DNA of 64,000 nucleotides, taken from positions 1 through 64,000 of the forward strand of contig JAKCCV010000007.1 in the NCBI GenBank assembly GCA_021838785.1, given 5' to 3'. The notes beneath the pieces are model-generated. The model searched no databases, had not been told where the DNA came from, and saw nothing but the letters and a program-made list of their open reading frames with translations. The first letter of the stretch is position 1. Each line of letters starts with the position of its first letter. Positions 8,920 to 19,676 of the stretch are shown here, one piece after another. The DNA comes from Acidobacteriota bacterium (GTDB lineage: Bacteria; Acidobacteriota; Terriglobia; UBA7540). A program made the position numbers and the translations under genes.

Positions 8920-11748
8920 ATGAACCGAACTTCTCTTGCAGGGGTCGCGTTGGGGGTTGCGGTTGCGATGCTGATAGCCGCGCGACCACGGCCCTCCGCA
9001 GCGGCTGCCGGCGAGCACAGCGCCGAGTACGCCGCACTGGATTTGCGCGCTCCCGCCGGTGATCGCCCCACAAAGATTAATCCTCACGGCGTCACGATTC
9101 TTCCCAACGGCCGCTTGCTGACGCCGCTTGGTGCGCAAGTCAAAGTTCCTCCGCATCCCTACGGCCTGTGCCTCAGTCCCGATGGCCGAACCGTGGTCAC
9201 CTCGAGCAACGGGACTTGGCCATTTGTCGTATCCATCATTACGCAGCTTCACAGCGCGCATCCGAGGGTCGCGCAAATCCCACCCGGCTACCCGCCTAAA
9301 CACAGCTTGACCGATCCGCGCAGCGTTTACATGGGTGTGGCCGTCGCGCCCGACAATCGGACGCTGTTCCTTTCTGAAGGTAACAACGGGAAGATCGGCA
9401 TTTTCGATCTTGCGACTCGCCGGGACCTCGGGTCAATTAGCCTCGACGGCACTTTCCGTGGGAGGGTTTATCAACATAGCCTGGTCGGAGAGCTTCGGCT
9501 TTCGCCGCATGGCCGCACGCTCTACGCGCTGGATTTGGCGCATTTTGAGCTGGTCACGGTGGACACGACATCAAGGCGAATCTTAGCCCGAACGCGGGTG
9601 GGACGGCTGCCGTTCGGGCTGGCGCTCTCGCCCAACGGCCAACTTGCTTACGTGTCAAACATTGGCATGTTCCGGTATTCGGTGATTCCTGGTTACAACC
9701 CGCGGCACCCAGGCCAAACCGGCCTCCCGTTTCCGGCGTTCGGGTTCCCTTCGCCCCAGGCTACCAACGGAACGGTTGTGGACGGTAAAAAGATTCCAGG
9801 GCTCGGCAGCCCGAACGTGCCACAATCGAATTCCGTCTATGTCATTGACGTTGCCGATCCGCGCCGGCCGGCAATCCGGGCGCGGGTTCGGACCGGCCTG
9901 CCCGTTGGCCCGGAATCCGTCGGAGGATCGAGTCCCGGGGCGGTGGTGGCGGGACGCGAGAAAGTGTATGTCAGCAATACCGCGCAGGATAGCATCACCA
10001 TTTTCAATGCGCAAACTGGGAAGGTTGAAAAGACCCTCGTGCTCACACCGTCAGTGAGGGTGCGGGGCCTGCGCGGGGTTCTCCCGTTTGGGCTGGCTCT
10101 AAGCCCGGATGGGTCTCGTCTCTATGTAGCCTGCGCAGGTATCAATGCCGTGGCGGTGCTCGACACCCGAAGCGAGCGCGTCTTGGGTTATTTCCCAACC
10201 GGCTGGTTTCCGGCAGCGCTGGCGATCTCGCCGGACGGTAAAACCCTTTATGTCGCGAATGCCAAGGGTTTCGGCGCGGGGCCTAACGGCGGCCCGAATT
10301 TTCACCCCGGACCGGAAGGCGTTTATATTGGGGACATTACGAAAGGCACCGTCTCCATTGTCCGGATTCCATCGGACAGCCGCTTGAGTTTTTTCACTCA
10401 TGAGGTTGTGGCGAATAACGGTTTTTTGCCTCCCTCGCATCTGACGCCGCGGCCCGCAAATTTTCCGATTCCTCCTCCCGGGATGGTGAGCTCCGAAATT
10501 CGGCACGTCGTGTTTATTGTCAAAGAAAATCGGACGTTTGATGAGGTCTTCGGCGATCTCGGCAGCGTGGGTGGGGAGCGTGTGAACGGTGTCCCTGAGA
10601 TGGCGCGGTATGGTATGGACGCAACGGTGATCAATCCAGGCGAGCCGGTGATTCACCACGCGCGCGTCACGCCTAACGAACATGCCTTGGCCCGCCAGTT
10701 TGGTATCAGCGACAATTTTTATATGGACTCGGATGTTTCCGTGGACGGCCACCACTGGCTCCAAGGAAGCTACCCCACGGAACTGCTGGAAAGCGCCTGG
10801 CCCGCCAATTACGGTGGCCAATTGCGTTTCTTCCCCGACAACACCGCGCCTGGCCGCCTGATGATGGTGGACACTTCCCCTCGCCCGGAGGATTACACGC
10901 AGGCGGGGACCATTTGGAGCCATTTTGCAGAGTACCACATCAGCTTTCGGAACTACGGTGAAGGATATTCCTTTGCGGGCGATCGACAAGAACCGGGGTT
11001 TGAGCCGACGGGCGAGCGTGAATCGGTCAACACTCCCATGCCGGAGGTGCTTTTCAAGCATACCTCGCGCCATTACGCCATGTTCAATCTTTCGATTCCT
11101 GACCAATATCGTTTTGAGCAATTCAAGAAGGATTTCGACCGCCGTTATGTGAACGGCCATCAGCCCTTGCCACGATTCATCTACATTTGGCTTCCCAATG
11201 ACCACACCGAAAAACCGCACCCCCAGGACGGCTATCCTTATACGGCCTCGTATGTCGCGGACAACGATCTGGCCCTCGGCAAGATGGTGGATCTGCTTTC
11301 TCACAGCCGCTTCTGGAAGCACATGGCCATTTTTGTGACGGAAGACGATTCGCAAGGCGGCGTGGACCACGTGGATGCGCATCGAAGCCTTCTCCTGGTC
11401 ATTAGCCCCTACTCGCGACGCGGCGTGTCGCACGTTCACACCGACATGATGAGCATCCTGAAAACGTTCGATCTGATCTTTGACATTCCCCCGCTCAACC
11501 AATATGACGCTGCCGCGACGCCTCTTACCGACCGCTTTACCGCGCATGCGAACTTCACGCCTTACACCTATTTACCTTCCGATAAGCGAGTGTTCGACCC
11601 TGCTAAGGCATTTGACCCGCGATTTGACCTACGCACGGGACGCCCTCTGCCCCCTTCCGCGCCTCTCGATGATCCCAACACTATTCGTCAGCTCTTCAAG
11701 GGGCCGCAGGGATACGGCGGCTCAAAGCCCGAACCTGCAACCCCCTGA
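8920..11748 (+). CDS. Secreted YncE-like beta-propeller fused to an alkaline phosphatase-type phosphoesterase
   Basis: A 942-residue exported protein with an N-terminal signal peptide (residues about 1-30, cleavage near PSAAAA). Residues about 45-510 are a seven-bladed propeller made of repeats such as PYGLCLSPDGRTVV, PFGLALSPNGQLAYVSN and PAALAISPDGKTLYVAN. Residues about 525-900 form a phosphoesterase domain of the phospholipase C/acid phosphatase group: VFIVKENRTFDEVFGDLG is the metal and nucleophile segment, with later FIYIWLPNDHTEKPHP and FVTEDDSQGGVDHVDAHRS supplying metal ligands. It would hydrolyse a phosphoester in the periplasm; the substrate is unknown. GGGAG precedes the start. 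The gene stands alone. Confidence 0.9.
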   Translation: MNRTSLAGVALGVAVAMLIAARPRPSAAAAGEHSAEYAALDLRAPAGDRPTKINPHGVTILPNGRLLTPLGAQVKVPPHPYGLCLSPDGRTVVTSSNGTWPFVVSIITQLHSAHPRVAQIPPGYPPKHSLTDPRSVYMGVAVAPDNRTLFLSEGNNGKIGIFDLATRRDLGSISLDGTFRGRVYQHSLVGELRLSPHGRTLYALDLAHFELVTVDTTSRRILARTRVGRLPFGLALSPNGQLAYVSNIGMFRYSVIPGYNPRHPGQTGLPFPAFGFPSPQATNGTVVDGKKIPGLGSPNVPQSNSVYVIDVADPRRPAIRARVRTGLPVGPESVGGSSPGAVVAGREKVYVSNTAQDSITIFNAQTGKVEKTLVLTPSVRVRGLRGVLPFGLALSPDGSRLYVACAGINAVAVLDTRSERVLGYFPTGWFPAALAISPDGKTLYVANAKGFGAGPNGGPNFHPGPEGVYIGDITKGTVSIVRIPSDSRLSFFTHEVVANNGFLPPSHLTPRPANFPIPPPGMVSSEIRHVVFIVKENRTFDEVFGDLGSVGGERVNGVPEMARYGMDATVINPGEPVIHHARVTPNEHALARQFGISDNFYMDSDVSVDGHHWLQGSYPTELLESAWPANYGGQLRFFPDNTAPGRLMMVDTSPRPEDYTQAGTIWSHFAEYHISFRNYGEGYSFAGDRQEPGFEPTGERESVNTPMPEVLFKHTSRHYAMFNLSIPDQYRFEQFKKDFDRRYVNGHQPLPRFIYIWLPNDHTEKPHPQDGYPYTASYVADNDLALGKMVDLLSHSRFWKHMAIFVTEDDSQGGVDHVDAHRSLLLVISPYSRRGVSHVHTDMMSILKTFDLIFDIPPLNQYDAAATPLTDRFTAHANFTPYTYLPSDKRVFDPAKAFDPRFDLRTGRPLPPSAPLDDPNTIRQLFKGPQGYGGSKPEPATP

Positions 11749-11933
11749 CAAGGCAAGCGTTGAAGGCGGCGCTGGCGAAGTTCACCACGAGCAGGACTTT
11801 CCTCATTTTTTCTGATCTGGTTGGGGCAAGGCGAAGAAGTGCAAGGGGTTAGGCTTTTGGAGATGTGGGAAGGAACGAAATCCGTGGTTGAAGGGTTTTT
11901 GCGAAAATCCTCAACCCCGCGGAGGCGTCCCCC

Positions 11934-12152
11934 TTGCAGACTACTAAAGTTCATTCCCGCCTGAAAGCGCAACTCACGAAAGTCGGTTCGGAACTCACCG
12001 CGGGTCTGAGCAAGCCGCTGGGAGGCTTTGTGGACGAGATGTTGTTCGGCATTCGGGCGAGCCAGGACGTGAAGCTGAGCAACGTCGCGCGCTCAGTGGA
12101 CGAAGCGATTCCTGTGATTCAAACTGGAGGTCGGCTCTCCTCTTCCAGTTGA
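11934..12152 (+). pseudogene. Truncated transposase remnant (N-terminal fragment)
   Basis: About 70 codons (TTG start) read SELTAGLSKPLGGFVDEMLF, then GIRASQDVKLSNVARSVDEA, which resembles the N-terminal region of a DDE transposase family in which a 'FVREMLYGI...SV.LT.IARSL' segment precedes the catalytic core. The frame stops after IQTGGRLSSSS, where the intact family continues, and no DDE core, terminal inverted repeats or target-site duplication are visible before the next gene at 12188. It is probably the decayed edge of an insertion sequence. The surrounding 11749-12187 stretch holds nothing else I recognise. Confidence 0.55.
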
Positions 12153-12187
12153 CGCAGACGTCGTCGTGTCGAAAGGGCGCGTAGAAG

Positions 12188-13285
12188 TCATTCGCAAGTA
12201 AGGGCATCCACCGGATCGAGTCGGGCTGCCCGTAGGGCCGGGTAAAACGCCCCCAACAAACTCCCAGCTAAAGCCAGCAGGGCCGCCCACACGGCCCACG
12301 GGTACGTCAATTGCACGGTAATCGTCGGGAAAATCCGTCGAATCAACAACCATCCCGCGCCGGTGGTCGCGTAGCCGACGATGATGCCTGCGACGCTGAG
12401 AGCAGCCGCCTCTCGAACGATCAGTTGAAGGATATACGCCTTGGTAGCTCCAAGAGATTTCAAGATACCAATCTCCCGCGTGCGCTCGGCGACGGTTGTG
12501 TACATTGATAGGAAAATCACCAAAAATCCGACGATGACCGCGGTGGTAACCATCACCGTAATAAACTCGGTAAGGGATGAAGGACTGTTTGACGTCAGCA
12601 TGGACATGTATTGGCGCACCGCGAGGACACTGTCGCCCGGAAACTGCTTTTTGATCGCGTTGACCACCGCGTCGGTATAACGAGCGTGGGTACACTTAAT
12701 GAAAAAGAGCGAGGCCCGATCCGACTGGCGAGCAAGACGCTGCGCCGTCTTCAGGGGAATAAAAAGGCGCGACCCTTTGCCGTGCTCGACAATGCCGCAA
12801 ACACGGAACCTGTGATTCAACAAATCCAACCTCTCACCCAGGTGGACGTGGTCCTGCCGCGCGTAGTCGTTATCCACAAGAATGTCGAAAGGTCCTTTGA
12901 ACGGCCCCCCCGCAAGATAAACGAAACCTCCTGTGACGCGGTTCCAGCTTTGCATATCAATTCCCCAGATCAGCCTCGTGCCCAAATTGGTGAATCGGAA
13001 AAAGACAGGGGTTACTGCTTCCACATGGTTAAGCTTGGAAAATTCGGCGTCAAGGCTGATCGGCAGGGTCGAGCTCGTCAAACCCATGAACAAGGAGGCA
13101 TCCGGCGGCTCGACCATCACGTCGCCGCCTACGCCGCCAATCCGGTTCGCGGAGGCCCACAACATGCCGTGGGTGAGTCCCACCACCAGCATGATCATCG
13201 TAACTTCCAGGCCCACCGCAAGAACGCTAATGCCGGTTCGGATAGGGCGGCGCAATAAGTTCTGAAATATCATGCGGCCGACCAT
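12188..13285 (-). CDS. FtsX/MacB-type ABC transporter permease (orphan)
   Basis: An inner-membrane permease with one N-terminal helix, a periplasmic domain of about 200 residues and three C-terminal helices; the motif '[20 protein letters not shown]' and the ending 'ALRAARLDPVDAL' are the FtsX/MacB hallmark. It is a clear paralog of the permease at 60125-61222: both begin with a 'QN(I/L)LRRPIRT.ISVLAV' segment and share long identical stretches. I start it at 13285 (MVGRMIFQNLLRR) because it lines up with that paralog; ATG 13345 or the open frame to 13429 are alternatives with no better ribosome site. No ATPase gene adjoins it, so it may share one, perhaps that at 61284, or have lost its partner. 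Confidence 0.88.
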   Translation of the reverse strand: MVGRMIFQNLLRRPIRTGISVLAVGLEVTMIMLVVGLTHGMLWASANRIGGVGGDVMVEPPDASLFMGLTSSTLPISLDAEFSKLNHVEAVTPVFFRFTNLGTRLIWGIDMQSWNRVTGGFVYLAGGPFKGPFDILVDNDYARQDHVHLGERLDLLNHRFRVCGIVEHGKGSRLFIPLKTAQRLARQSDRASLFFIKCTHARYTDAVVNAIKKQFPGDSVLAVRQYMSMLTSNSPSSLTEFITVMVTTAVIVGFLVIFLSMYTTVAERTREIGILKSLGATKAYILQLIVREAAALSVAGIIVGYATTGAGWLLIRRIFPTITVQLTYPWAVWAALLALAGSLLGAFYPALRAARLDPVDALTCE

Positions 13286-13544
13286 TCGAGGCCGCGCGGA
13301 ATACTCCCTCGGAATGCCTTGGCTTGTGCCCTGCTCCTGTTTCATGAGACCATAACCCCGTTGGGGAGGAAACCTCACCCGGGCCTCGATCCGAGGAGGG
13401 AGGCCCGTGAGATCGCATGAGAGGTTCATCGCCGAGCAGGGAGAAACCCATCACCTTGTCCCCTGAGATGCTTCATTTCGGCCCGAGGAAGATGCCACGT
13501 TAAGACCTGCGCGTCGAACATGGTTCGCGCTCCTGAGGCTGGCC

Positions 13545-14588
13545 GTGGGTGTCGGGCTCATTGCCTATCTCGCGAAGTCCGGCCTGATCAACCTGGGACG
13601 CCTCGAACGGCTCATCATCTCGTGGCCTTTCACGGTGGCCGCGCTCGCCCTCATCCTGCTCCATATCATCCTCATTTCCGTGCGTCTCAGCCTACTGTTC
13701 CAACCCCAGGGTTTAACCCTCCCTTTGAAAACCTCTTTAAGATTAACTCTGGTGGGGTTGTTCTTCGATATTTTTCTGCCCGGCGCCTCCGGCGGGCCAG
13801 CCGTCGTATTATATTATGCCACACGGCAGAACGGGGGCCGGCGGGCGGAGGTGGCCACGGTGGTAGTCTTCGATCGAATCATCGGTCTGTTTTCTTTGTT
13901 TGTCTTGCCGCTGATCTTCGCCCCGGTTTTTCCTCACCTTCTCGCTAGCGTGCAGGTGCTGCGGGTCATTCTCCTCAGCTATAGCGCAGTCGCCTTTCTC
14001 ATGCTGGGATTATTTTTGCTGTGTCTGTGGTCCCCGTCCGGCGCCAACCGCCTTGTCAGCGCCATTCACTTTCGGCTGCTGCGGAATTGGGCATCGCGAG
14101 CGCTCGAAACCGTACGGGCCTATCGCCGAAGTCCGGCGACGCTGGCAGCCTCGTTGGCCCTTTCGCTGCTCGCCAATCTTTCGATGGTGGGTGTGATCGC
14201 CTTGGCCCTGCTCGTGGTGAACCCCGCCAGCGTCGCATGGAGACTCTGTTTGATTGCCCCCATCGGCCAGATTGTAAATAGTCTTCCGATCACCCCCGGC
14301 GGACTGGGGGTTGGAGAAATGGCTTTCAACACGCTGTTCAAACTCAGTGGGCTGAGTGGCGGGGCTGAAGCGATCCTTTGCTGGAGGGTCTGGGCCGCCC
14401 TTCTCAGCGGCTTGGGTTTGTTCTTTTATCTTCGAGGCATGGAACCCTGCGTCGTCACCAGGCCAGCTCCGATGGGCGGAGCCTCCTCGGACAATCCCGT
14501 GGCTCCGGAGGCTGATTCCGCAAGATCCGCCAGATCCTCGGATTACGCGAGGCCCTGGAGGGCAAGCAAGAGGCTTACTTTTCGATGA
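13545..14588 (+). CDS. Flippase-like/lysylphosphatidylglycerol synthase transmembrane family protein
   Basis: A 347-residue integral membrane protein with about eight helices. It matches the family of AglD, YbhN and the MprF membrane region: 'LRLTLVGLFFDIFLPGASGG', 'VVFDRIIGLFSLFVLPL' and 'NSLPITPGGLGVGEMAF' are the three conserved signature segments. Members move or transfer lipid-linked groups across the membrane; the substrate is not predictable. Only a GTG at 13545 is available as start, although upstream codons in frame read like the beginning of the first helix (RTWFALLRLAV). It lies next to a sulfoquinovose synthase gene, so a role in glycolipid transfer or flipping is a reasonable inference. 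Confidence 0.85.
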   Translation: MGVGLIAYLAKSGLINLGRLERLIISWPFTVAALALILLHIILISVRLSLLFQPQGLTLPLKTSLRLTLVGLFFDIFLPGASGGPAVVLYYATRQNGGRRAEVATVVVFDRIIGLFSLFVLPLIFAPVFPHLLASVQVLRVILLSYSAVAFLMLGLFLLCLWSPSGANRLVSAIHFRLLRNWASRALETVRAYRRSPATLAASLALSLLANLSMVGVIALALLVVNPASVAWRLCLIAPIGQIVNSLPITPGGLGVGEMAFNTLFKLSGLSGGAEAILCWRVWAALLSGLGLFFYLRGMEPCVVTRPAPMGGASSDNPVAPEADSARSARSSDYARPWRASKRLTFR

Positions 14589-14616
14589 GCGGCGTGCAAC
14601 CGCAAATCCGACATGA

Positions 14617-15948
<1,332 letters not shown>

Positions 15949-16021
15949 GCTGGACCGCCGCGGCCGGCCCGCCCCAAGGCGGCAGCCACAGTGGACCTTA
16001 TCCTCTTGGAGGGCAGCACCG

Positions 16022-17155
16022 ATGTCGAAAGTCTCCCTGCGCCGTGCCGTCAAGCGGTGGTACCGCACGTACCGCGAGGCGCGGATGGTTGCGTTGGCGC
16101 TCAGATCGCCCAGCCATCCAGTGCTCGCCCACGTCGTGGTGACTCGCCGGTGCAACCTGGCCTGTACGTACTGTAATGAATTCGACGACTTCTCCCAACC
16201 TGTCGCGACCGACGAATTGCTTCACCGCATTGATTTGCTGGCCAAACTGGGGACCACCATCATTACCCTCACCGGAGGCGAGCCTCTGCTCCACCCTGAG
16301 CTTGAGGCTGTTATCCGGAGAGTGCGCGATCGGGGGATTCTCGCTGTTCTCGTCACGAACGGCTATTTGCTGACCGTGGATCGCATCCAGCGGCTAAACC
16401 GGGCGGGCCTGGACCGAATGCAGATCAGCGTGGACAACGTCCAGCCGGACGCCACTTCGAAGAAAAGCCTGAAAGTTCTCGATCAAAAGCTGCGCTGGCT
16501 CGCGCAATTTGCAGAATTTCAAGTGAGCATTCACTCCGTGGTCGGCGCCTCCAACGACCACCCCGAAGACGCGCTCACCATTGCGCGACGGGCCCACGAA
16601 CTGGGATTGACCAGCACGGCCGGGATCGTTCACGACGATTCGGGAAGTCTTCGTCCCCTGAGTCCCGAGCATCAGAGAGCGCTGGAAGAGATTGAGCGCC
16701 TTTCCCACTCGCGGTTTTCATTCGTCCAGCACAACCCCTGGAGCAGAAACCTGGTTCGGGGTTTGCCCAACCAATGGCATTGCACGGCAGGGGGACGCCA
16801 CCTTTACATTTGCGAAGATGGCCTGGTGCATTATTGCCTTGCGCAACGTGGGCATCCCGCGATCCCCCTACATCAATACACACGGGAGGATATCGAGCGG
16901 GAATCAAAAACGGTCAAGAGCTGCACTCCCTACTGCACCATCTTTTGCGTCCAGCGAGTAGCCTTGTTCGATCAAATTAGGGCCAACCCAAGACAGGCGC
17001 TGGCCCAGTTGTTCCCTGCCGCAGGACCGGAAGGCCAGAAAGTGTCTCCACCAGGCGCCGTGCGCATATTGCAGGCGCTTTTCGCGCCTTCGCGCGCCGT
17101 TCCGGGCGGCCGGTTCTTTAGGAAGGCGGCCTTGCGAATTCTGAAAGTTGACTAA
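16022..17155 (+). CDS. Radical SAM enzyme of unknown substrate
   Basis: A 377-residue enzyme. The 4Fe-4S/SAM motif is C44-x3-C48-x2-C51 (RRCNLACTYCNEFDDF), followed by [11 protein letters not shown] and other elements of the radical SAM barrel. The C-terminal part has extra cysteines (WHCTAGG, HYCLAQ, SCTPYCTIFC), suggesting a second, SPASM-like iron-sulfur cluster. I start at ATG 16022, preceded by GGAGGG; the frame is open upstream but without family resemblance. It lies 73 bases after the sulfoquinovose synthase gene and probably belongs to its transcript. It is a close paralog of the gene at 63475. The substrate is unknown; a lipid or peptide modification is only a guess from its neighbours. 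Confidence 0.88.
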   Translation: MSKVSLRRAVKRWYRTYREARMVALALRSPSHPVLAHVVVTRRCNLACTYCNEFDDFSQPVATDELLHRIDLLAKLGTTIITLTGGEPLLHPELEAVIRRVRDRGILAVLVTNGYLLTVDRIQRLNRAGLDRMQISVDNVQPDATSKKSLKVLDQKLRWLAQFAEFQVSIHSVVGASNDHPEDALTIARRAHELGLTSTAGIVHDDSGSLRPLSPEHQRALEEIERLSHSRFSFVQHNPWSRNLVRGLPNQWHCTAGGRHLYICEDGLVHYCLAQRGHPAIPLHQYTREDIERESKTVKSCTPYCTIFCVQRVALFDQIRANPRQALAQLFPAAGPEGQKVSPPGAVRILQALFAPSRAVPGGRFFRKAALRILKVD

Positions 17156-17170
17156 GGCGGGGTAAGAAAA

Positions 17171-18439
17171 TTAGTCGTGAGGTTGCTCCCCCCGCGCCGG
17201 GAGCTGAAGATGTCGGCGCAAGGTGGCGCGGGAAATTTGGAGTGTTTCGCAGATACGCTCTGCCGAATCGCCCCGAGCACGCGAGGCCCGGATGATGGGC
17301 GATAGTTTTTTTTCTCGCCGAAGCAGTTCGTCATAATAACCCACCAGTTGCCGCGTTGCAGCGGCCCAGCTCCACTGTTCAGCCTCACGGCGAGCCTGCT
17401 GACGTATCTTGTCGCGATGGGTAGCCTCGCCTAAGAGTTGTTGGATCACCCGAACAGCCGCATCGGGGTCACGAGGGTCGTAGAGATGTCCCGTGACTCC
17501 GTCTTGCACAATATCCAAAATGCCTCCCGCCGCGGCGGCGACAACAGGACAGCCGGCAGCCATGGCTTCCAGCAACACGAGCCCCAGGGTTTCTGTTCTG
17601 GACGGTAAAAACAAGACGTCGGAGGACGCGAAAGCTGCGGCCAATTCCGGTCCCTTTAAGATACCCGCAAAATAGGTGGGAGTTCCGGCAAAATGTTCTT
17701 CCAGCTTGGGCCGATGGGGGCCGTCGCCCACCAGCGCCAGTCGCAGTCCCGGCAGCGCGGACAAAACGGTTCGACACTGCTCGATTTCCTTTTCTGCCGA
17801 AAGCCGCCCGACGTACAAGAGCAATTTATCCTGGGGATAGCCTTGCGTGAGGCGACAACGCATCTGCTCCGACGCGCGCTGCGGGTGGAAGAGCTCGGTG
17901 TCCACGCCGCGCTGCCAGAGATGGACTCGCTGAACCCCGCGCCGCTGAAGGTCAGTCTGCATGGCGCGGGAGGTAACCAGCGTCATGTCTGCCCGGTTAT
18001 ATCCTGCCCGGATTCCCCACCACATGAGCCGCTCCAGGCGGCCCATGCCGTAGTAACGGAGATATTTGGGCAAATGAGTGTGGTAAGAAACGACGAGCGG
18101 CACCTTATAAGCGGCGCTGTAGTAGAAGGCGGAAATACCCAGTAAGACCGGGTTGACGGCATGAATCAAGTTAGGCTGGAACGCAGCCAACGCCCTGCCC
18201 ACGGAGGGTCTCGGAATCGCCACCATCTGATCCGGATAAAGTGGAAACTTGAAACCCGACACCTCGTGGACCGGCGTGCCCTCGAAATCCGGAACACCTT
18301 CAGGAGCAATGACGAGTACGGATTGGCTGGAATGGCGCAGATGGCGGATAGTGTGCGACAGACGGGTGACGATGCCGTCTGTTTTCGGCAGAAACCTTTC
18401 GGTGAACAGCGCGATGCGCAGAGGTCGTTCTCCTACCAA
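17171..18439 (-). CDS. Family 4 glycosyltransferase, SQD2/SqdX-like, with a C-terminal HTH-like tail
   Basis: A GT-B fold enzyme. The N-terminal Rossmann half opens LRIALFTERFLPKTDGIVTR and has VVSYHTHLPKYLRYYGMG and the LWQRGVDTELFHP hinge, all reminiscent of SQD2/SqdX, which transfers sulfoquinovose from the UDP donor to diacylglycerol. The C-terminal half has SDVLFLPSRTETLGLVLLEAMA and PVVAAAAGG, the donor-binding E-x7-E region. The last 40 residues (SAERICETLQISRATLRRHLQ) look like a resolvase-type helix-turn-helix, which is odd for a glycosyltransferase. TTG 18439 is my preferred start; GTG 18544 would overlap the upstream gene and add unlike residues. Partner of sqdB by inference. Confidence 0.82.
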   Translation of the reverse strand: MVGERPLRIALFTERFLPKTDGIVTRLSHTIRHLRHSSQSVLVIAPEGVPDFEGTPVHEVSGFKFPLYPDQMVAIPRPSVGRALAAFQPNLIHAVNPVLLGISAFYYSAAYKVPLVVSYHTHLPKYLRYYGMGRLERLMWWGIRAGYNRADMTLVTSRAMQTDLQRRGVQRVHLWQRGVDTELFHPQRASEQMRCRLTQGYPQDKLLLYVGRLSAEKEIEQCRTVLSALPGLRLALVGDGPHRPKLEEHFAGTPTYFAGILKGPELAAAFASSDVLFLPSRTETLGLVLLEAMAAGCPVVAAAAGGILDIVQDGVTGHLYDPRDPDAAVRVIQQLLGEATHRDKIRQQARREAEQWSWAAATRQLVGYYDELLRREKKLSPIIRASRARGDSAERICETLQISRATLRRHLQLPARGEQPHD

Positions 18440-18470
18440 AGCGGTGGACAGTTGGAGTGAGGGAAGTCTA

Positions 18471-19676
18471 TCAATCGAGCACGGACCGCTGGTCGGCCTC
18501 ACTCTCCTTCTGCGACCAAGGAGCTCGGTCGAACTGCACAGCACACGGCAGGAAACGCCGGAGCAAGGGTCGAACGCGGTCGCTTCCCAGGGCGATGACG
18601 ACCGCCACGACGGGAGCTAGCCACAAAGGTCTGCCGTTGCCGCCATCCCAATAGAAGGACAGCGGGTGCCAGCCGTAGCCCTCCATGTCAACGAAAACGC
18701 GGTCCGTGTATCGTTGGCGGCCTTGCGGATAGTGGCGATAATCGCGCAAGGCATCGCAAGCGGTCGCCAGCCCGCGCAACGGGGCGGGCTCTTCATAAGA
18801 GGGAAGGATAAGAACCGTGCTGCGCCGGTCAGCGCGTATTCCCGCAACAAAATCGCTCCAGCTTTTCGCCCGGCTTAAGTTCAGCAGCGTATTGGGGTGA
18901 CAACCGTGGCGGTCGCCTCCGGCAACGACGGGCAGATCGTACTCCTCCGCCAGGGCGAGGACGTCTTGGTTCTCACTCCAGGAGCGCATCCCATTGAACT
19001 CCAAGGCGTGAAGCCAGGGACGGCACTCATCCAGGAACAGGCGCACCGAAGCCAGATGCCTCTCGGCCGGCACTCGGTAAATATTGTGAAAAGGGTGATT
19101 GAGGACCAATAGAGTCTCGGGGAAACTGTCCAGGAGAGCGAGCAAATCGCCCACGTTTTCCTCCACGGGCTTTTGTGTGTAGCGAGCCAGCTCTTGCATG
19201 ATTGCCGCCGAACCGTCGGGAGGAAGATGATGGACGCCCAGGTGCAGGAAGTTGCCCGCGCAGGGGATTGTCCATTCCACGGAGACCGGAACCGAAGCGG
19301 TCGCCGGCTGCTTTCGCAAGGACAGAGGACCCGCGATCGAATCGTGATCTGTAATGGATACCAGCGCCGCCAAGCCGACGGTCTGCTCAATTTGTTCCAT
19401 TTCCGACGCCAGCACGATACTGGGGGTAACAGGAGGCGTCCAATAGGCTCGCCCGAAATCCAATGCTTTCCCATTCCGGCCTTCATAGCGTTTCATTTCG
19501 TTCTCGAATAACCGGCTCACAATGGGAGTTCGATGGAACTCAAGATAGTGCGGAAGAAATCCAAGATTTTCCTTCGAATGATAGGTATGGCTATGCAAAG
19601 ATACGGCCGTGCAGTATCCGGCTAATTGCTTTGACGCTTTTCCCAATTTGAGGATATCTGTTTGGGCTCGATTCAA
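18471..19676 (-). CDS. PHP-domain metal-dependent phosphoesterase
   Basis: This 401-residue protein carries PHP-domain metal-binding motifs: SLHSHTYHSKE (residues about 27-37), SITDHDS (about 107-113), VEWT, NHPFHNIY and GGDRHGCHP. PHP proteins hydrolyse phosphomonoesters or phosphodiesters with a cluster of divalent metals. The C-terminal 80 residues, with a short hydrophobic segment (LWLAPVVAVVIAL), are not typical, so it might be membrane-associated. The start is TTG 19676, supported by a strong GAGGAGG about seven bases upstream. It is upstream of the glycosyltransferase on the same strand with little or no gap, so both are probably in one operon. The substrate is unknown. Confidence 0.85.
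   Translation of the reverse strand: MNRAQTDILKLGKASKQLAGYCTAVSLHSHTYHSKENLGFLPHYLEFHRTPIVSRLFENEMKRYEGRNGKALDFGRAYWTPPVTPSIVLASEMEQIEQTVGLAALVSITDHDSIAGPLSLRKQPATASVPVSVEWTIPCAGNFLHLGVHHLPPDGSAAIMQELARYTQKPVEENVGDLLALLDSFPETLLVLNHPFHNIYRVPAERHLASVRLFLDECRPWLHALEFNGMRSWSENQDVLALAEEYDLPVVAGGDRHGCHPNTLLNLSRAKSWSDFVAGIRADRRSTVLILPSYEEPAPLRGLATACDALRDYRHYPQGRQRYTDRVFVDMEGYGWHPLSFYWDGGNGRPLWLAPVVAVVIALGSDRVRPLLRRFLPCAVQFDRAPWSQKESEADQRSVLD

Noticed and set aside
10099-11547. 482-codon minus-strand frame opposite the propeller/phosphatase gene
   Set aside because: It is antisense to a strongly supported gene and has no family resemblance; long shadow frames are common at this GC content.
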